Assembly (NCBI GenBank): GCA_011053005.1
Contig: DRHW01000020.1
Location: 105,001 to 169,000 of the forward strand
Reading direction: 5' to 3'
Source: Methylophaga sp.
Lineage (GTDB): Bacteria > Pseudomonadota > Gammaproteobacteria > Nitrosococcales > Methylophagaceae
Length of the DNA: 64,000 bases
This document shows, piece by piece, positions 8,133-18,601 of the stretch. How positions within the stretch are numbered: position 1 is the first letter of the stretch; every line of letters starts with the position of its first letter. The translations under genes were made by a program, and so were the position numbers. The notes beneath the pieces are model-generated. The model had not been told where the DNA came from, searched no databases, and worked only from the letters and a program-made list of their open reading frames with translations.

Positions 8133-9883
8133 CCCTTGAATTACAAGGCATTGGTGTTTCGCGAGGGATCGCGATTGGTAAGGCGCACATACTGTTTCAT
8201 AATCAACCAGATGTTCGGGAATACCTAATACCCGCTTTTGCGATTGAAGAAGAAGTTGAGCGTTTTTGTGACGCACTTGCCGAAGCAAAGAAGCAACTCA
8301 AAGCCATTCGTAATCAGATTCCTGCCAATGCGCCTACCGATGTGTCCGCCTTTATCGATACACATTTATTAATGCTGAATGATTCATCATTATCAAAAGT
8401 ACCGGTAGAGATGATTCGGTCGCGGCATTGTAACGCTGAGTGGGCATTACAGCTGCAACGCGATGCTTTGATTAATGTCTTTAATGAAATGGATGATCCT
8501 TATTTACGCACGCGGCGTGATGATGTTGATCATGTGGTTAATCGTATTCACCGCATTTTATCTGATCAAGACGTCGCCGATCATGAGATTCCAGATGGCC
8601 GTCTGAAAGGCCACATTATTATTGCTGAAGATCTTACCCCAGCAGATACATTATTAATGCAACATCAAGGTATTGCTGCCTTTGTGACCGAGCATGGGGG
8701 CGCGACCTCTCACACCACTATTTTAGCGCGAAGCCTAGGGATCCCTGCGATTGTCGGCGTAGGTTCGGTACGTCGTTATATTCAAGATAACGAACTGCTG
8801 ATTGTAGATGGCGAAAACGGCATGTTACTCGCAGGCGCCGACGAAATAACCGAAGCTGAATATCGAACTCGCCGCATTGCATTTGATAAACATATTGCAT
8901 CACTCAGCAAATACAAATCTCAACCGACTAAAACACGTAACGGCAAAACAATTACTTTGCTCGCCAATGCCGAGTTGCCAGAAGACATCTCCGCTATTAG
9001 TAATATAGGCGCACAAGGTATCGGTTTATATCGTACTGAATTTTTGTACATGAACCGGATGACCCCGCCAGAAGAAGAAGAGCAATTAGCCGCTTACCGT
9101 GATGTGGTAGAAGGCATGAATAATCAGCCCGTCACCATCCGTACCTTTGATTTAGGTGCTGATAAACCGGTTGATGGCGGCCGCACCTCAGGACAAACGG
9201 CAACTAATCCCGCATTAGGCCTTCGTGCAATTCGATTATGTTTGAAGTTTCCAACTATGTTTCGCACCCAACTGCGCGCCATTTTACGAGCATCGGCATT
9301 TGGTAAAATTAAAATTATGTTCCCGATGATTTCCAGCACACAAGAAATCATCCAAGCCAAGCACTTGTTGCAACTGTGCAAACAGGAGTTGGATAACGAA
9401 GGTTTAGAATATGATCGTCACATTGAAATAGGAGCGATGATTGAAATCCCTGCCAGTGCAGTATGTGCTGAAATGTTTGCTAAACAAGTCGACTTTTTAT
9501 CAATAGGAACCAATGACCTTATTCAATATACTCTAGCTATTGACCGTATTGATGACAATGTTAACTATCTTTATGATCCACTTCATCCTGCAGTATTAAA
9601 GTTGATTGCGATGACTTTAGATGCAGGTAAAAAGCACGACATTCCTGTTTCCATGTGTGGTGAAATGGCGGGGGATCCACGTTACACGCGACTTCTCCTC
9701 GCAATGGGTTTAGAACATTTCAGTATGCATCCCAACGCGATATTAGTGGTAAAACAAATCATCAATGAAACAGATTTAACCCTGTTACCGAGTAATACAT
9801 TGCAAATAATGGAGCTTGCTGATGCGAACGATGCTCAGGTTTTATTAGAGAAAATCAATAACACAATGTGCATCGCATCCTAA
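8129..9883 (+). CDS. ptsI: Phosphoenolpyruvate-protein phosphotransferase (enzyme I)
   Basis: Enzyme I takes phosphate from PEP and hands it to HPr. The 584-residue protein has the normal EI length and lacks the GAF domain of PtsP. Visible are the phosphohistidine motif GGATSHTTILARS with His195, the PEP-binding GLYRTEFLYM, SIGTNDLIQYTLA, and the catalytic Cys510 in SMCGEMAGD. It overlaps ptsH by four bases. With EIIA-Man and EIIA-Ntr but no membrane permease nearby, the chain is likely regulatory. Confidence 0.97.
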   Translation: MTLELQGIGVSRGIAIGKAHILFHNQPDVREYLIPAFAIEEEVERFCDALAEAKKQLKAIRNQIPANAPTDVSAFIDTHLLMLNDSSLSKVPVEMIRSRHCNAEWALQLQRDALINVFNEMDDPYLRTRRDDVDHVVNRIHRILSDQDVADHEIPDGRLKGHIIIAEDLTPADTLLMQHQGIAAFVTEHGGATSHTTILARSLGIPAIVGVGSVRRYIQDNELLIVDGENGMLLAGADEITEAEYRTRRIAFDKHIASLSKYKSQPTKTRNGKTITLLANAELPEDISAISNIGAQGIGLYRTEFLYMNRMTPPEEEEQLAAYRDVVEGMNNQPVTIRTFDLGADKPVDGGRTSGQTATNPALGLRAIRLCLKFPTMFRTQLRAILRASAFGKIKIMFPMISSTQEIIQAKHLLQLCKQELDNEGLEYDRHIEIGAMIEIPASAVCAEMFAKQVDFLSIGTNDLIQYTLAIDRIDDNVNYLYDPLHPAVLKLIAMTLDAGKKHDIPVSMCGEMAGDPRYTRLLLAMGLEHFSMHPNAILVVKQIINETDLTLLPSNTLQIMELADANDAQVLLEKINNTMCIAS

Positions 9884-9886
9884 TTA

Positions 9887-9983
9887 TTTTGATCAAATAC
9901 ATCTAAATCATAGGGCTCAAAGTAGCGTGTCAATTTGCGCATAACGATGCCATATAAACATTGTAGGATGTATTTGATCAAAA
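9887..9983 (+). repeat. 97-bp segment bounded by perfect 17-bp inverted repeats
   Basis: TTTTGATCAAATACATC (9887-9903) is repeated exactly in inverted orientation at 9967-9983, with 63 bases between. Each arm also holds the palindrome TTTGATCAAA. The segment begins four bases after the ptsI stop. It could be a large hairpin terminator, a pair of operators for a regulator, or a MITE-like insertion. No target duplication was recognised. Confidence 0.8.
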
Positions 9984-10155
9984 GTTACGGTGGACAGAAG
10001 TAAATCTCTATTTGGTTCTATTCATATCGTCATGGCTAACATTTAGCCCTTCACGAAAACTTCTGCCTATTTAGCACTATTAAGTCACCCCGCAAGCCGC
10101 TAAACTTAGCCATCACTACGTTTTCCCTATGTTCGCCCTATTTTGAGACTAGGTC

Positions 10156-11514
10156 ATGTCAGAGCTCGATGAAAAACATGCTATTAATTTACCGCTTGAG
10201 ACACTCTCTGAAGCGCTAAAAAGTGGGCGTTTTAAACGCATGCGACGATTGCTAGCGAGTCTCCACCCTGCAGAAACGGCTCATTTACTAGAATCATTAC
10301 CGCCTAACGAACGAAAAATATGCTGGCCAATTATTCCGCCTGATCTACGTGGTGAGGTTTTATCCTATATTGGTGATGATGTCCGTTCAGACTTAATGAC
10401 TAATATGGATACCGCTGACTTACTCAGCGCTACCGAAGATCTTGATGCCGATGACGTTGCCGATATCCTGCAAGATTTACCTGAACATGTCATGCGTGAA
10501 GTATTACGCGGTATGGATGGACAACACCGTCGGCGAATTGAAACCATCTTAGCGCATGAGGAAGATACTGCCGGTGGTCTGATGAATACCGATGTCGTCA
10601 CCGTACGGTCCGATATTACACTGGAAGTAGTATTACGTTACCTACGCCGACTCGGAGACTTACCAGAGAACACAGATAGTCTCTATGTTGTCGATCATGA
10701 AGATAAATACATTGGTACCTTGCCTTTATCTAAGGTGGTTAGTCGCAGTCGCTCATTGACGGTGAGCCATGTGATGTCTAACCAAATTAAAGCTATTCCA
10801 GTGTTAATGTCCGAAACAGATGTTGCTCATCGCTTTGAAAAGCATGATCTTATTTCAGCACCCGTTGTAGACAAAGATAATCACATTGTTGGTCGTATCA
10901 CCATTGATGACGTGGTCGATGTTATCCGTGATGAAGCGGAACATTCCATGCTCAGTATGGCCGGTTTAGGTGAAGACGAAGATACCTTTGCTCCGGTCAA
11001 AAAAAGCGTACATCGTCGGTCATTATGGTTAGGTGTTAATTTACTTACGGCATTTTTGGCTTCATGGGTTATCGGGTTATTTGATACCACGATTGAAAAA
11101 CAAGTTGCTCTTGCCATATTGATGCCTATCGTCGCCAGTATGGGCGGCGTTGCAGGAAGCCAAACCCTCACTCTCGTTATTCGCTCGATGGCATTAGGAC
11201 AACTTAATGATAACAACCAGCGGTGGTTATTACGAAAAGAACTCGCCGTGGGGGCCACTAATGGCGTCATATGGGCCGTCGCGATAGCAGCTGTTACTAT
11301 TTTATGGTTTGATAATATTTCATTAGGCGTACTAATGGGTGCCGCAATTATAATCAACTTAGTCGCTGCCGCTCTTGCCGGCGTAACGATTCCAATTTTG
11401 TTAAAACGTGTTGGAATCGACCCTGCACTATCTGGAGGCGTTTTACTGACAACGGTCACGGACGTGGTTGGTTTTATGGCATTCCTCGGATTTGCTACTC
11501 TGTTCATCGTTTAG
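10156..11514 (+). CDS. mgtE: Magnesium transporter MgtE
   Basis: MgtE is an inner-membrane Mg2+ channel gated by cytoplasmic Mg2+. The 452-residue protein has the N-terminal helical superhelix domain (about 10-130), a CBS pair (about 135-255, with TAGGLMNTDVVTV and VVGRITIDDVVDVI), a plug helix, and five membrane segments from about 285, including the conserved MGGVAGSQT near the pore. Its start at ATG 10156 is 272 bases after ptsI; mgtE commonly follows this PTS cluster in related bacteria. The leader holds no Mg2+ riboswitch that I recognise. Confidence 0.96.
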   Translation: MSELDEKHAINLPLETLSEALKSGRFKRMRRLLASLHPAETAHLLESLPPNERKICWPIIPPDLRGEVLSYIGDDVRSDLMTNMDTADLLSATEDLDADDVADILQDLPEHVMREVLRGMDGQHRRRIETILAHEEDTAGGLMNTDVVTVRSDITLEVVLRYLRRLGDLPENTDSLYVVDHEDKYIGTLPLSKVVSRSRSLTVSHVMSNQIKAIPVLMSETDVAHRFEKHDLISAPVVDKDNHIVGRITIDDVVDVIRDEAEHSMLSMAGLGEDEDTFAPVKKSVHRRSLWLGVNLLTAFLASWVIGLFDTTIEKQVALAILMPIVASMGGVAGSQTLTLVIRSMALGQLNDNNQRWLLRKELAVGATNGVIWAVAIAAVTILWFDNISLGVLMGAAIIINLVAAALAGVTIPILLKRVGIDPALSGGVLLTTVTDVVGFMAFLGFATLFIV

Positions 11515-11548
11515 TCATTGTTTAAAAAATTATTGAGACCTTAAAATT

Positions 11549-12640
11549 ATGTCAGGTAACAGCTTCGGAAAATTATTTACCATCACCAGTTTTGGCGAAA
11601 GTCATGGCCCATCGATCGGCTGTATTGTGGATGGTTGTCCGCCAGGAATTGCACTGACAGAAGCTGATTTACAGAGCGATCTTGATCGTCGTCGTCCAGG
11701 TAAAACACGTTATGTCACACAGCGCCAAGAACTAGATCAAGTTAAAATTCTGTCAGGTGTATTTGAAGGCAAAACAACGGGAACATCGATTGGCATGATC
11801 ATTGAGAATACCGATCAACGCTCAAAAGATTACGGCAACATCATGCATCAGTTCCGACCTGCTCATGCTGACTACACTTATCATCAAAAATATGGTTTCC
11901 GTGATTACCGTGGTGGCGGTCGTTCCTCGGCTCGTGAAACGGCTATGCGAGTCGCTGCAGGCGGTATCGCAAAAAAATATCTACGTGAACGTTTTGGCAT
12001 TGAAATACAAGGTTATTTAGCTCAGCTTGGTCCTGTCAAAATGGAAAAACTTGACTGGGAACATATAGAAAAAAGCGCCTTTTTCTGCCCTGACCCTGAT
12101 AAAGAGCAAGCAATTGAAGACTATATGAAAACACTGAAAGGTGATTCTATCGGTGCTCGAATTAATGTTATTGCTCGCAATGTACCACCCGGTTTAGGCG
12201 AACCTATTTTTGATCGACTTGATGCCGAAATTGCACATGCAATGATGAGTATTAACGCGGTAAAAGGCGTAGAAATTGGCGCAGGTTTTGACTCTGTGAC
12301 GCAAAAAGGCTCTGAACATCGTGATGAAATCACACCAGAAGGTTTTTTAAGCAACAATGCTGGTGGTATTTTAGGTGGTATCTCAAGTGGCCAAGATATC
12401 TTGGTCAGCATGGCACTCAAAGCGACATCGAGCTTAAGTATTCCTGGTCGCAGTATTAATACCGCAGGTGAAGCGGTCGAAGTTGTAACTAAAGGTCGAC
12501 ATGATCCTTGTGTCGGTATTCGTGCAACACCGATTGCCGAGGCGATGTTAGCCATTGTATTAATGGATCATATGTTACGTCACCGCGCACAAAATAGTGA
12601 TGTCACCACAACGACACCGATTATTCCTGCTCAAGCATAA
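11549..12640 (+). CDS. aroC: Chorismate synthase
   Basis: AroC converts 5-enolpyruvylshikimate-3-phosphate to chorismate, the last shared step of aromatic amino acid synthesis, using reduced FMN. The 363-residue product has normal length. It has the three family signatures: [14 protein letters not shown] near the N-terminus, [17 protein letters not shown] near 127, and the GGISSGQDI segment near 275. A purine-rich site lies before ATG 11549. The MFS gene follows within 25 bases. Confidence 0.98.
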   Translation: MSGNSFGKLFTITSFGESHGPSIGCIVDGCPPGIALTEADLQSDLDRRRPGKTRYVTQRQELDQVKILSGVFEGKTTGTSIGMIIENTDQRSKDYGNIMHQFRPAHADYTYHQKYGFRDYRGGGRSSARETAMRVAAGGIAKKYLRERFGIEIQGYLAQLGPVKMEKLDWEHIEKSAFFCPDPDKEQAIEDYMKTLKGDSIGARINVIARNVPPGLGEPIFDRLDAEIAHAMMSINAVKGVEIGAGFDSVTQKGSEHRDEITPEGFLSNNAGGILGGISSGQDILVSMALKATSSLSIPGRSINTAGEAVEVVTKGRHDPCVGIRATPIAEAMLAIVLMDHMLRHRAQNSDVTTTTPIIPAQA

Positions 12641-12672
12641 ATAAGGCGTGCCTGCTAATAACATGCCTTATT
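12640..12672 (+). repeat. Inverted repeat across the aroC/MFS junction
   Basis: AATAAGGC (12640-12647) and GCCTTATT (12665-12672) form a perfect 8-bp stem with a 17-base loop. The loop and 3' arm include both candidate start codons of the MFS gene (GTG 12648 and ATG 12663). No T run follows, so control of translation is more likely than termination. Confidence 0.5.
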
Positions 12673-13796
12673 GGCGTCTTTCTGGCTTTTACTTTTTTTA
12701 CTTTGCATCATTAGGTTTATTGCTCCCATATTGGGGGCTTTATCTGCAATGGAAAGGATTTTCGGCACTAGAAATAGGTGAGTTCACCGCAATATTACTG
12801 GTTACTCGGGTAATCGCGCCTAATATCTGGAGTTGGATTGCTGATCATCGTGGCCAGCGGATGAAAATTGTCCGTTTAGGCACGTTTATGAGTGCGCTTG
12901 TTTTTTCAGCAGTATTATTTGGTGATAGTTATCTCTGGATGGCTGGCGTGATGTTTCTGTTCAGCTTTTTCTGGAATGCTACTTTACCCCAATTTGAAGT
13001 CACCACGTTGCAACACCTTGGTGAACACAGCCATCACTACAGCAAGATCAGGATCTGGGGTTCAGTCGGTTTTATCGCTATTGTCGTCGTATTAGGTGTA
13101 TTACTAGAACACTTTGATGCCGACATCATTCCATACACCATGCTGATTAGCTTATCTGCAATTTGGTTGATTAGTTTGAGCGTACCTGAGTCATCGCCCA
13201 GTTACTTAAGCCTTGCTCATCAACCCATAATGAGTATTATAAAGCGGCGCGAAGTCTTAGCTTTTTTAGCGATTTGCTTCCTAATTCAACTGAGTCATGG
13301 GCCTTATTACACGTTTTATACGATTTACTTAGAACAGCATCATTATAGTAGGACCTTAATAGGACAACTCTGGGCTTTAGGCGTTGTCGCCGAAGTCATT
13401 GTCTTTTTATTTATGCATCGCTGGCTACCGCATTATGGCATCCGCAAAGTATTATTAGCGAGCTTACTCTTAAGCTCACTACGTTGGCTTTTGATCGGTC
13501 TTTATCCTGACTCTTTAGCCTTATTATTGTTTGCTCAACTACTCCATGCAGCTAGTTTTGGTACCTTTCATGTCGCAGCGATTGAATGGGTTCATCAACA
13601 TTTCACAGGAAAAAACCAAGGGAGAGGTCAAGGTTTATATAGCAGTATTGGTTTTGGTGCAGGTGGTGCAGGTGGCAGTTTATTGAGTGGTTATTTATGG
13701 GTATCACCGGGGCCGACAGCCACATTTACTATCGCAGCAATCGCTGCTGGCTTAGCATTTATAATCTGCTTACGTTGGCTTAAAGATGCTCATTAG
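12663..13796 (+). CDS. MFS transporter, HcaT/3-phenylpropionate permease-like
   Basis: This is a membrane protein of about 377 residues with about 12 hydrophobic segments. It opens MPYWRLSGFYFFYFASLG and has a characteristic IRIWGSVGFI segment, both typical of the MFS_1-like family that includes 3-phenylpropionate transporters. The substrate here is unknown; no aromatic degradation genes are nearby. ATG 12663 is chosen because it begins this conserved opening; GTG 12648 would add five residues but has its AAGG too close. It may be co-transcribed with aroC. Confidence 0.82.
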   Translation: MPYWRLSGFYFFYFASLGLLLPYWGLYLQWKGFSALEIGEFTAILLVTRVIAPNIWSWIADHRGQRMKIVRLGTFMSALVFSAVLFGDSYLWMAGVMFLFSFFWNATLPQFEVTTLQHLGEHSHHYSKIRIWGSVGFIAIVVVLGVLLEHFDADIIPYTMLISLSAIWLISLSVPESSPSYLSLAHQPIMSIIKRREVLAFLAICFLIQLSHGPYYTFYTIYLEQHHYSRTLIGQLWALGVVAEVIVFLFMHRWLPHYGIRKVLLASLLLSSLRWLLIGLYPDSLALLLFAQLLHAASFGTFHVAAIEWVHQHFTGKNQGRGQGLYSSIGFGAGGAGGSLLSGYLWVSPGPTATFTIAAIAAGLAFIICLRWLKDAH

Positions 13797-13901
13797 TCTT
13801 AAATATATTCATTTTTACTTTTAGAATAGCGCAAACACCTTTCCATATTTCCAAACAATACCTATACTAGTAAAACATTTACTATTCTTAAGTTAAAGGG
13901 G

Positions 13902-13934
13902 AGTTCGGAAGGCGGGTCCAAAAACCCACCGACT
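13902..13934 (+). promoter_or_regulatory. Structured leader before nqrA
   Basis: AGTTCGG (13902-13908) pairs with CCGACT (13929-13934) with one bulge, and GGGT (13914-13917) pairs with ACCC (13924-13927). The fold separates an upstream GGGGAG from ATG 13943 and could bring that ribosome site closer to the start. No known riboswitch is recognised. Confidence 0.4.
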
Positions 13935-13942
13935 AGGCATCT

Positions 13943-15295
13943 ATGCATTTTTCTATAAAGAAAGGGCTTAAATTGCCCCTCGCGGGAGAGCCCGCACAAT
14001 CCATTAGTAATAATGTGAATACGGTCAAGTCCGTCGCCATTCTAGGAAGCGAGTATGTTGGTATGAAACCAACAATGCTTGTTGAAGAAGGTCAAGACGT
14101 AAAACTCGGCCAGACACTCTTCACTGATAAAAAAAATCCCCGCGTACATTTTACTGCTCCTGGTGCAGGTAAGATCATCTCAATTAAACGAGGTGCTAAA
14201 CGTGTATTACAAGCTGTAATCATTGAGCTTGAAGGTAATGACGAAGTTACTTTCCAAACTTATGAACCTTCCCAACTAAATGGCTTAAGCCGTGATAATG
14301 TGAAGAACAATTTGCTTAACTCGGGTTTATGGACAGCATTACGCACCCGTCCATACAGTAAATCACCTGACCCAGAAACAAGTCCATACGCTATTTTTGT
14401 CACGGCAATAGATACGAATCCATTGGCGGCCGATCCTGATGTAGTTATCAAAGAATATGCAAATGAGTATGCTCACGGATTGACGGTATTAAGTCGCCTA
14501 ACCGATGGTAAAGTCTTTGTTTGTCAGTCAGAAACATCACCAGTTACAAATACACCCGCTTCAAATGTAGAAAGCCATACCTTTTCAGGTCCCCATCCGG
14601 CAGGATTAGCAGGCACTCACATTCATTTGCTTGCTCCTGTCAGTGCTCAAAAAACAGTATGGCAAATTAATTATCAAGATGTTATTGCGGTAGGTAAGCT
14701 CTTCACCTCCGGTCATTTGTGGGTTGAGCGGGTTATCTCATTAGCAGGTCCACTCGTTAACGAGCCTCGCTTAGTACGTACACGATTAGGTGCAAACACC
14801 GAAGATTTAGTAACCGGTGAAGTACAAAATATCCAAGCTCGTGTTATTTCAGGTTCAGTGCTCCGAGGCCATACTGCTGCCAATTGGGCCGCTTATATTG
14901 GACGATTCCATCATCAAATTTCGGTCATTGCAGAAGCAACAGATCGTGAGTTTTTTGGCTGGATTAAGCCTGTTGGTAAAAATAAGTTCTCTGCACTTAA
15001 TGTTTTTATATCGAAAATGTTAGGGGCCAAAGCGCTTAATTTAACAACATCTCAAAATGGTAGTCCCCGGGCAATGGTACCTGTCGGTGCGTTTGAGTCG
15101 GTGATGCCTTTAGATATTCTACCAACACAATTATTACGCGCATTGATTGTTCAGGATACCGATTCCGCTCAGGCTCTAGGTGCATTAGAGTTAGATGAAG
15201 AAGACTTAGCACTTTGTTCTTTCGTTTGTTCAGGCAAGTTCGAATATGGTCCTGCACTTCGTAGCAATCTTACACAAATAGAAAAAGAAGGATAA
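13943..15295 (+). CDS. nqrA: Na+-translocating NADH:quinone reductase subunit A
   Basis: NqrA is the cytoplasmic, quinone-associated subunit of Na+-NQR, the respiratory sodium pump. The 450-residue product has the usual length and the N-terminal [15 protein letters not shown] signature, followed by a barrel-sandwich domain (residues about 35-110) and the [13 protein letters not shown] segment. It is the first gene of a tightly spaced nqrABCDEF-nqrM operon. A structured leader lies just before the ATG. Confidence 0.97.
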   Translation: MHFSIKKGLKLPLAGEPAQSISNNVNTVKSVAILGSEYVGMKPTMLVEEGQDVKLGQTLFTDKKNPRVHFTAPGAGKIISIKRGAKRVLQAVIIELEGNDEVTFQTYEPSQLNGLSRDNVKNNLLNSGLWTALRTRPYSKSPDPETSPYAIFVTAIDTNPLAADPDVVIKEYANEYAHGLTVLSRLTDGKVFVCQSETSPVTNTPASNVESHTFSGPHPAGLAGTHIHLLAPVSAQKTVWQINYQDVIAVGKLFTSGHLWVERVISLAGPLVNEPRLVRTRLGANTEDLVTGEVQNIQARVISGSVLRGHTAANWAAYIGRFHHQISVIAEATDREFFGWIKPVGKNKFSALNVFISKMLGAKALNLTTSQNGSPRAMVPVGAFESVMPLDILPTQLLRALIVQDTDSAQALGALELDEEDLALCSFVCSGKFEYGPALRSNLTQIEKEG

Positions 15296-15297
15296 GC

Positions 15298-16506
15298 ATG
15301 GCACGTTTGCGACGTTTCCTTGACCGGATGGAGCCTTCATTTCAAAAAGGCGGTCCTTATCATAAGTATTTTGCCGTCTTTGAAATGGTGGATACCTTTT
15401 TGTACTCACCAGCAGATACCACACGCGGTTCGCCCCATGTACGAGATGGCATCGACCTAAAACGATTAATGACTTATGTCGTTATTTCGACATTACCCGT
15501 TATCTTAATGATGCTTTGGAATACAGGACATCAAGCAAATTTAGCGATGACTCAAATGGGTATGACCGAGCTTGATGGCTGGAGAGGCGCCATAATTAGT
15601 TACTTGGGTGTAGGTTTTAATCCCGAGAGTATTAGTGCAAGCATGTTCCATGGGCTACTTTATTTTTTACCGATTTACCTGACAACATTGATTGCTGGTG
15701 GTACGTTTGAAGTACTATTTGCCGCTATTCGTAATCATGAAGTAAACGAAGGCTTCCTTGTTACTTCAATGTTATACACATTAATATTGCCCGCCTCCAC
15801 GCCTTTATGGCAAGTGGCTTTGGGTATTATCTTCGGTGTCGTATTAGGTAAAGAAGTATTTGGCGGTACAGGTAAAAACTTCTTGAATCCAGCTTTAACA
15901 GGTCGTGCATTTTTATATTTTGCCTACCCTGCTCAGATGTCAGGTGATGCTGTTTGGACGGCTATCGATGGCTTTTCAGGTGCGACACCGTTAGCATTGG
16001 GCGCTTCAGGTGGCCTCGAAGCAATTACAGATGCTGGCTTTACTTGGACACAAACATTCTTGGGTTCAATGCAAGGTTCAATCGGAGAGACTTCAGCCTT
16101 AGCCTGTTTAATTGGCGCTGCGTTCTTACTGTATACCCGTGTAGCTTCCTATCGCATTATTTTTGGTGTGTTTTTGGGGATGGTAGCAACCAGTTTATTA
16201 TTCAACTGGATTGGTAGCGATACTAACCCCATGTTTGCCTTACCATGGTATTGGCATTTAACACTTGGTGGTTTTGCATTTGGCATGATATTTATGGCTA
16301 CTGATCCAGTATCAGCAGCCATGACCAATAAAGGTCGCTGGATTTATGGTGCCTTGATTGGTTTTATGACGGTATTAATCCGTGTCATAAATCCCGCTTT
16401 CCCAGAAGGTATTATGCTTGCCATTCTGTTTGCCAACATTTTTGCACCATTGATTGATTATTTTGTCGTGCGTGCCAACGTTCAACGTAGATTAAAGCGA
16501 AGTTAA
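15298..16506 (+). CDS. nqrB: Na+-NQR subunit B
   Basis: NqrB is the large integral membrane subunit that takes part in sodium translocation and holds riboflavin plus a covalent FMN. The 402-residue protein has about ten hydrophobic segments. The FMN attachment motif is DGFSGATPL, with Thr230 as the flavinylated residue. The attachment requires the ApbE flavin transferase, which is not encoded in this window. It starts two bases after nqrA ends. Confidence 0.97.
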   Translation: MARLRRFLDRMEPSFQKGGPYHKYFAVFEMVDTFLYSPADTTRGSPHVRDGIDLKRLMTYVVISTLPVILMMLWNTGHQANLAMTQMGMTELDGWRGAIISYLGVGFNPESISASMFHGLLYFLPIYLTTLIAGGTFEVLFAAIRNHEVNEGFLVTSMLYTLILPASTPLWQVALGIIFGVVLGKEVFGGTGKNFLNPALTGRAFLYFAYPAQMSGDAVWTAIDGFSGATPLALGASGGLEAITDAGFTWTQTFLGSMQGSIGETSALACLIGAAFLLYTRVASYRIIFGVFLGMVATSLLFNWIGSDTNPMFALPWYWHLTLGGFAFGMIFMATDPVSAAMTNKGRWIYGALIGFMTVLIRVINPAFPEGIMLAILFANIFAPLIDYFVVRANVQRRLKRS

Positions 16507-16511
16507 GGACT

Positions 16512-17327
16512 ATGGCCGAAACTAATAAAAAGAAAGGTTTGATTGCATCGATTCTTGGCTTGCCAAACGATGACCCTAAAAAAACGATCATCGTTGCATT
16601 TCTGCTTTGTTTGGTATGTTCAATATTAGTGTCAACATCGGCAGTAATGTTCAAGCCAAAACAAGTTGAAAATAAACAAGTTGATATCAAAAAAAATATC
16701 CTGGCTGTCACAGGCTTGCTTGATAAGTCTTCTGATGTGAATACGCTTTTTGAACAGTTTGAAGTTAAAATCGTAGACCTTGATACAGGTGAATATTCTG
16801 ATATCGATCCTAACACTTACGACCAACGTAAAGCTTCAGGTGACCCTTCTCAAAGCATCAAATTATCTCCACAGCAAGATATCGCAAATATTGGCCGTCG
16901 AGCGAATCTTGCAAAAGTCTATCTGTTGAAAGATGGTGACAATCTAAAAAGAGTAGTTTTACCCATTCATGGCTATGGTTTATGGTCAACGCTATATGGG
17001 TTTGTTTCACTCGAATCTGACTTTAACACTATTGGGGGACTCCAGTTTTATTCGCATGCAGAAACACCTGGATTAGGTGGTGAGGTCGATAACCCAAAGT
17101 GGCGTAAGCAATGGCAGGGTAAAAAGATATTTAATGATGCAGGGGAATTAGAGATTGAAGTTATTCGTGGACATGTTGACTATCAAGTAGAAGGTGCTGA
17201 ACATAAAGTCGATGGACTATCTGGTGCGACATTAACGAGTCGCGGCGTATCACATCTTGTTAACTTCTGGTTAGGCGACGATGGTTTTGGTCCCTATTTG
17301 AAGAAAATGAGTGAGGCTGAGAAATAA
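16512..17327 (+). CDS. nqrC: Na+-NQR subunit C
   Basis: NqrC carries the second covalent FMN of the pump on its periplasmic domain. The 271-residue protein has one N-terminal membrane helix (about residues 26-48) and an FMN-binding domain ending with [13 protein letters not shown]. Thr240 is the expected attachment residue. The [17 protein letters not shown] segment is a family hallmark. It lies five bases after nqrB. Confidence 0.97.
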   Translation: MAETNKKKGLIASILGLPNDDPKKTIIVAFLLCLVCSILVSTSAVMFKPKQVENKQVDIKKNILAVTGLLDKSSDVNTLFEQFEVKIVDLDTGEYSDIDPNTYDQRKASGDPSQSIKLSPQQDIANIGRRANLAKVYLLKDGDNLKRVVLPIHGYGLWSTLYGFVSLESDFNTIGGLQFYSHAETPGLGGEVDNPKWRKQWQGKKIFNDAGELEIEVIRGHVDYQVEGAEHKVDGLSGATLTSRGVSHLVNFWLGDDGFGPYLKKMSEAEK

Positions 17328-17329
17328 TA

Positions 17330-17992
17330 ATGGCAAACGCAATCAAATCGAGTGTAGTTGATCCACTCATTGACAATAATCCGATCACACTTCAAGTATT
17401 AGGTGTCTGTTCCGCGTTGGCTGTAACAACCAACATGATGGCTGCATTAATCATGAGTATTGCACTGACTACCGTTACCGCATTCTCCAGTGCAATGATA
17501 AGTTCAATACGTAATCATATTCCATCCAGTATTCGCATCATCGTACAAATGACAATTATTGCCTCACTAGTAATCATTGTTGATCAACTATTAAAAGCCT
17601 ACGCTTATGATGCAAGTAAACAGTTATCAGTGTTTGTTGGTTTGATCATTACTAACTGTATCGTGTTGGGTCGCGCTGAAGCTTTTGCAATGAAGAACCC
17701 ACCAGTCCTCAGTTTTTTCGATGGTATAGGTAATGGTTTAGGCTACAGTCTAATCCTGATGATTGTTGCATTTTTTAGGGAGCTTTTAGGATCAGGCAAA
17801 TTATTTGGCCATGTTGTTATCCCTGTTGCTAACGAGGGTGGCTGGTATGTTCCAAACGGATTAATGTTACTACCCCCAAGTGCATTCTTTGTAATTGGTT
17901 TAATCATATGGCTTGTTCGGAGCCTTAAAAAGGAACAGGTTGAGCCTGCTGATTACCAAATTCATCAAGTTCACCGCACGGAGGTTCTATAA
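17330..17992 (+). CDS. nqrD: Na+-NQR subunit D
   Basis: NqrD is one of two small, homologous membrane subunits with six helices. Together they enclose a [2Fe-2S] centre ligated by cysteines within the membrane. The 220-residue product has the family [19 protein letters not shown] motif, whose Cys is an expected ligand. It starts two bases after nqrC and abuts nqrE. Confidence 0.96.
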   Translation: MANAIKSSVVDPLIDNNPITLQVLGVCSALAVTTNMMAALIMSIALTTVTAFSSAMISSIRNHIPSSIRIIVQMTIIASLVIIVDQLLKAYAYDASKQLSVFVGLIITNCIVLGRAEAFAMKNPPVLSFFDGIGNGLGYSLILMIVAFFRELLGSGKLFGHVVIPVANEGGWYVPNGLMLLPPSAFFVIGLIIWLVRSLKKEQVEPADYQIHQVHRTEVL

Positions 17993-18601
17993 ATGGAGCA
18001 TTATTTAAGCCTATTTATTAAATCTATTTTCATTGAGAATTTAGCATTATCCTTCTTCCTTGGTATGTGCACCTTCTTGGCCGTTTCAAAGAAAATAGAA
18101 ACTGCACTTGGTTTAGGTATCGCAGTAGTATTGGTACAAATGATAACCGTACCTGCTAACAATCTTATCTATCAGTTTTTACTAAAAGATGGCGCGTTGG
18201 CTTGGGCAGGTTTTCCTGATGTTGATCTTAGTTTCTTAGGATTGATCAGTTACATCGGCGTTATCGCTGCCATGGTGCAAATTCTAGAAATGGCTATGGA
18301 TAAGTTTGCACCTGCACTCTACAATGCATTGGGGATATTCTTACCTTTGATTACCGTGAACTGTGCCATTCTTGGTGGTACCTTATTCATGGTTGAACGA
18401 GACTACAACTTAGCTGAAAGCGCTGTCTACGGCGTAGGCAGTGGCTTAGGTTGGGCAATGGCTATCACTGCAATTGCAGGGATTCGTGAAAAGCTCAAAT
18501 ATTCTGACGTGCCCGATGGTCTACAAGGGCTCGGAATCACGTTTATAACCGCAGGTCTGATGGCGCTTGGATTTATGGCATTTTCGGGGATTCAACTGTA
18601 A
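17993..18601 (+). CDS. nqrE: Na+-NQR subunit E
   Basis: NqrE is the membrane partner of NqrD in inverted topology. The 202-residue product has six hydrophobic segments and the family motif [20 protein letters not shown], whose Cys is the expected cluster ligand. It begins directly after the nqrD stop and its last base is the first base of nqrF. Confidence 0.96.
   Translation: MEHYLSLFIKSIFIENLALSFFLGMCTFLAVSKKIETALGLGIAVVLVQMITVPANNLIYQFLLKDGALAWAGFPDVDLSFLGLISYIGVIAAMVQILEMAMDKFAPALYNALGIFLPLITVNCAILGGTLFMVERDYNLAESAVYGVGSGLGWAMAITAIAGIREKLKYSDVPDGLQGLGITFITAGLMALGFMAFSGIQL

Noticed and set aside
9984..10155. Magnesium riboswitch before mgtE
   Set aside because: No M-box core or other known fold could be recognised in the leader.
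10881..11507. Open frame of 208 codons on the minus strand inside mgtE
   Set aside because: It lies wholly antisense to a well-supported gene, has a low-complexity Thr/Ile/Ala composition typical of shadow frames, and shows no recognisable domain.
12121..12555. Open frame of 144 codons antisense to aroC
   Set aside because: It is a shadow of a conserved enzyme gene with no ribosome site or domain.
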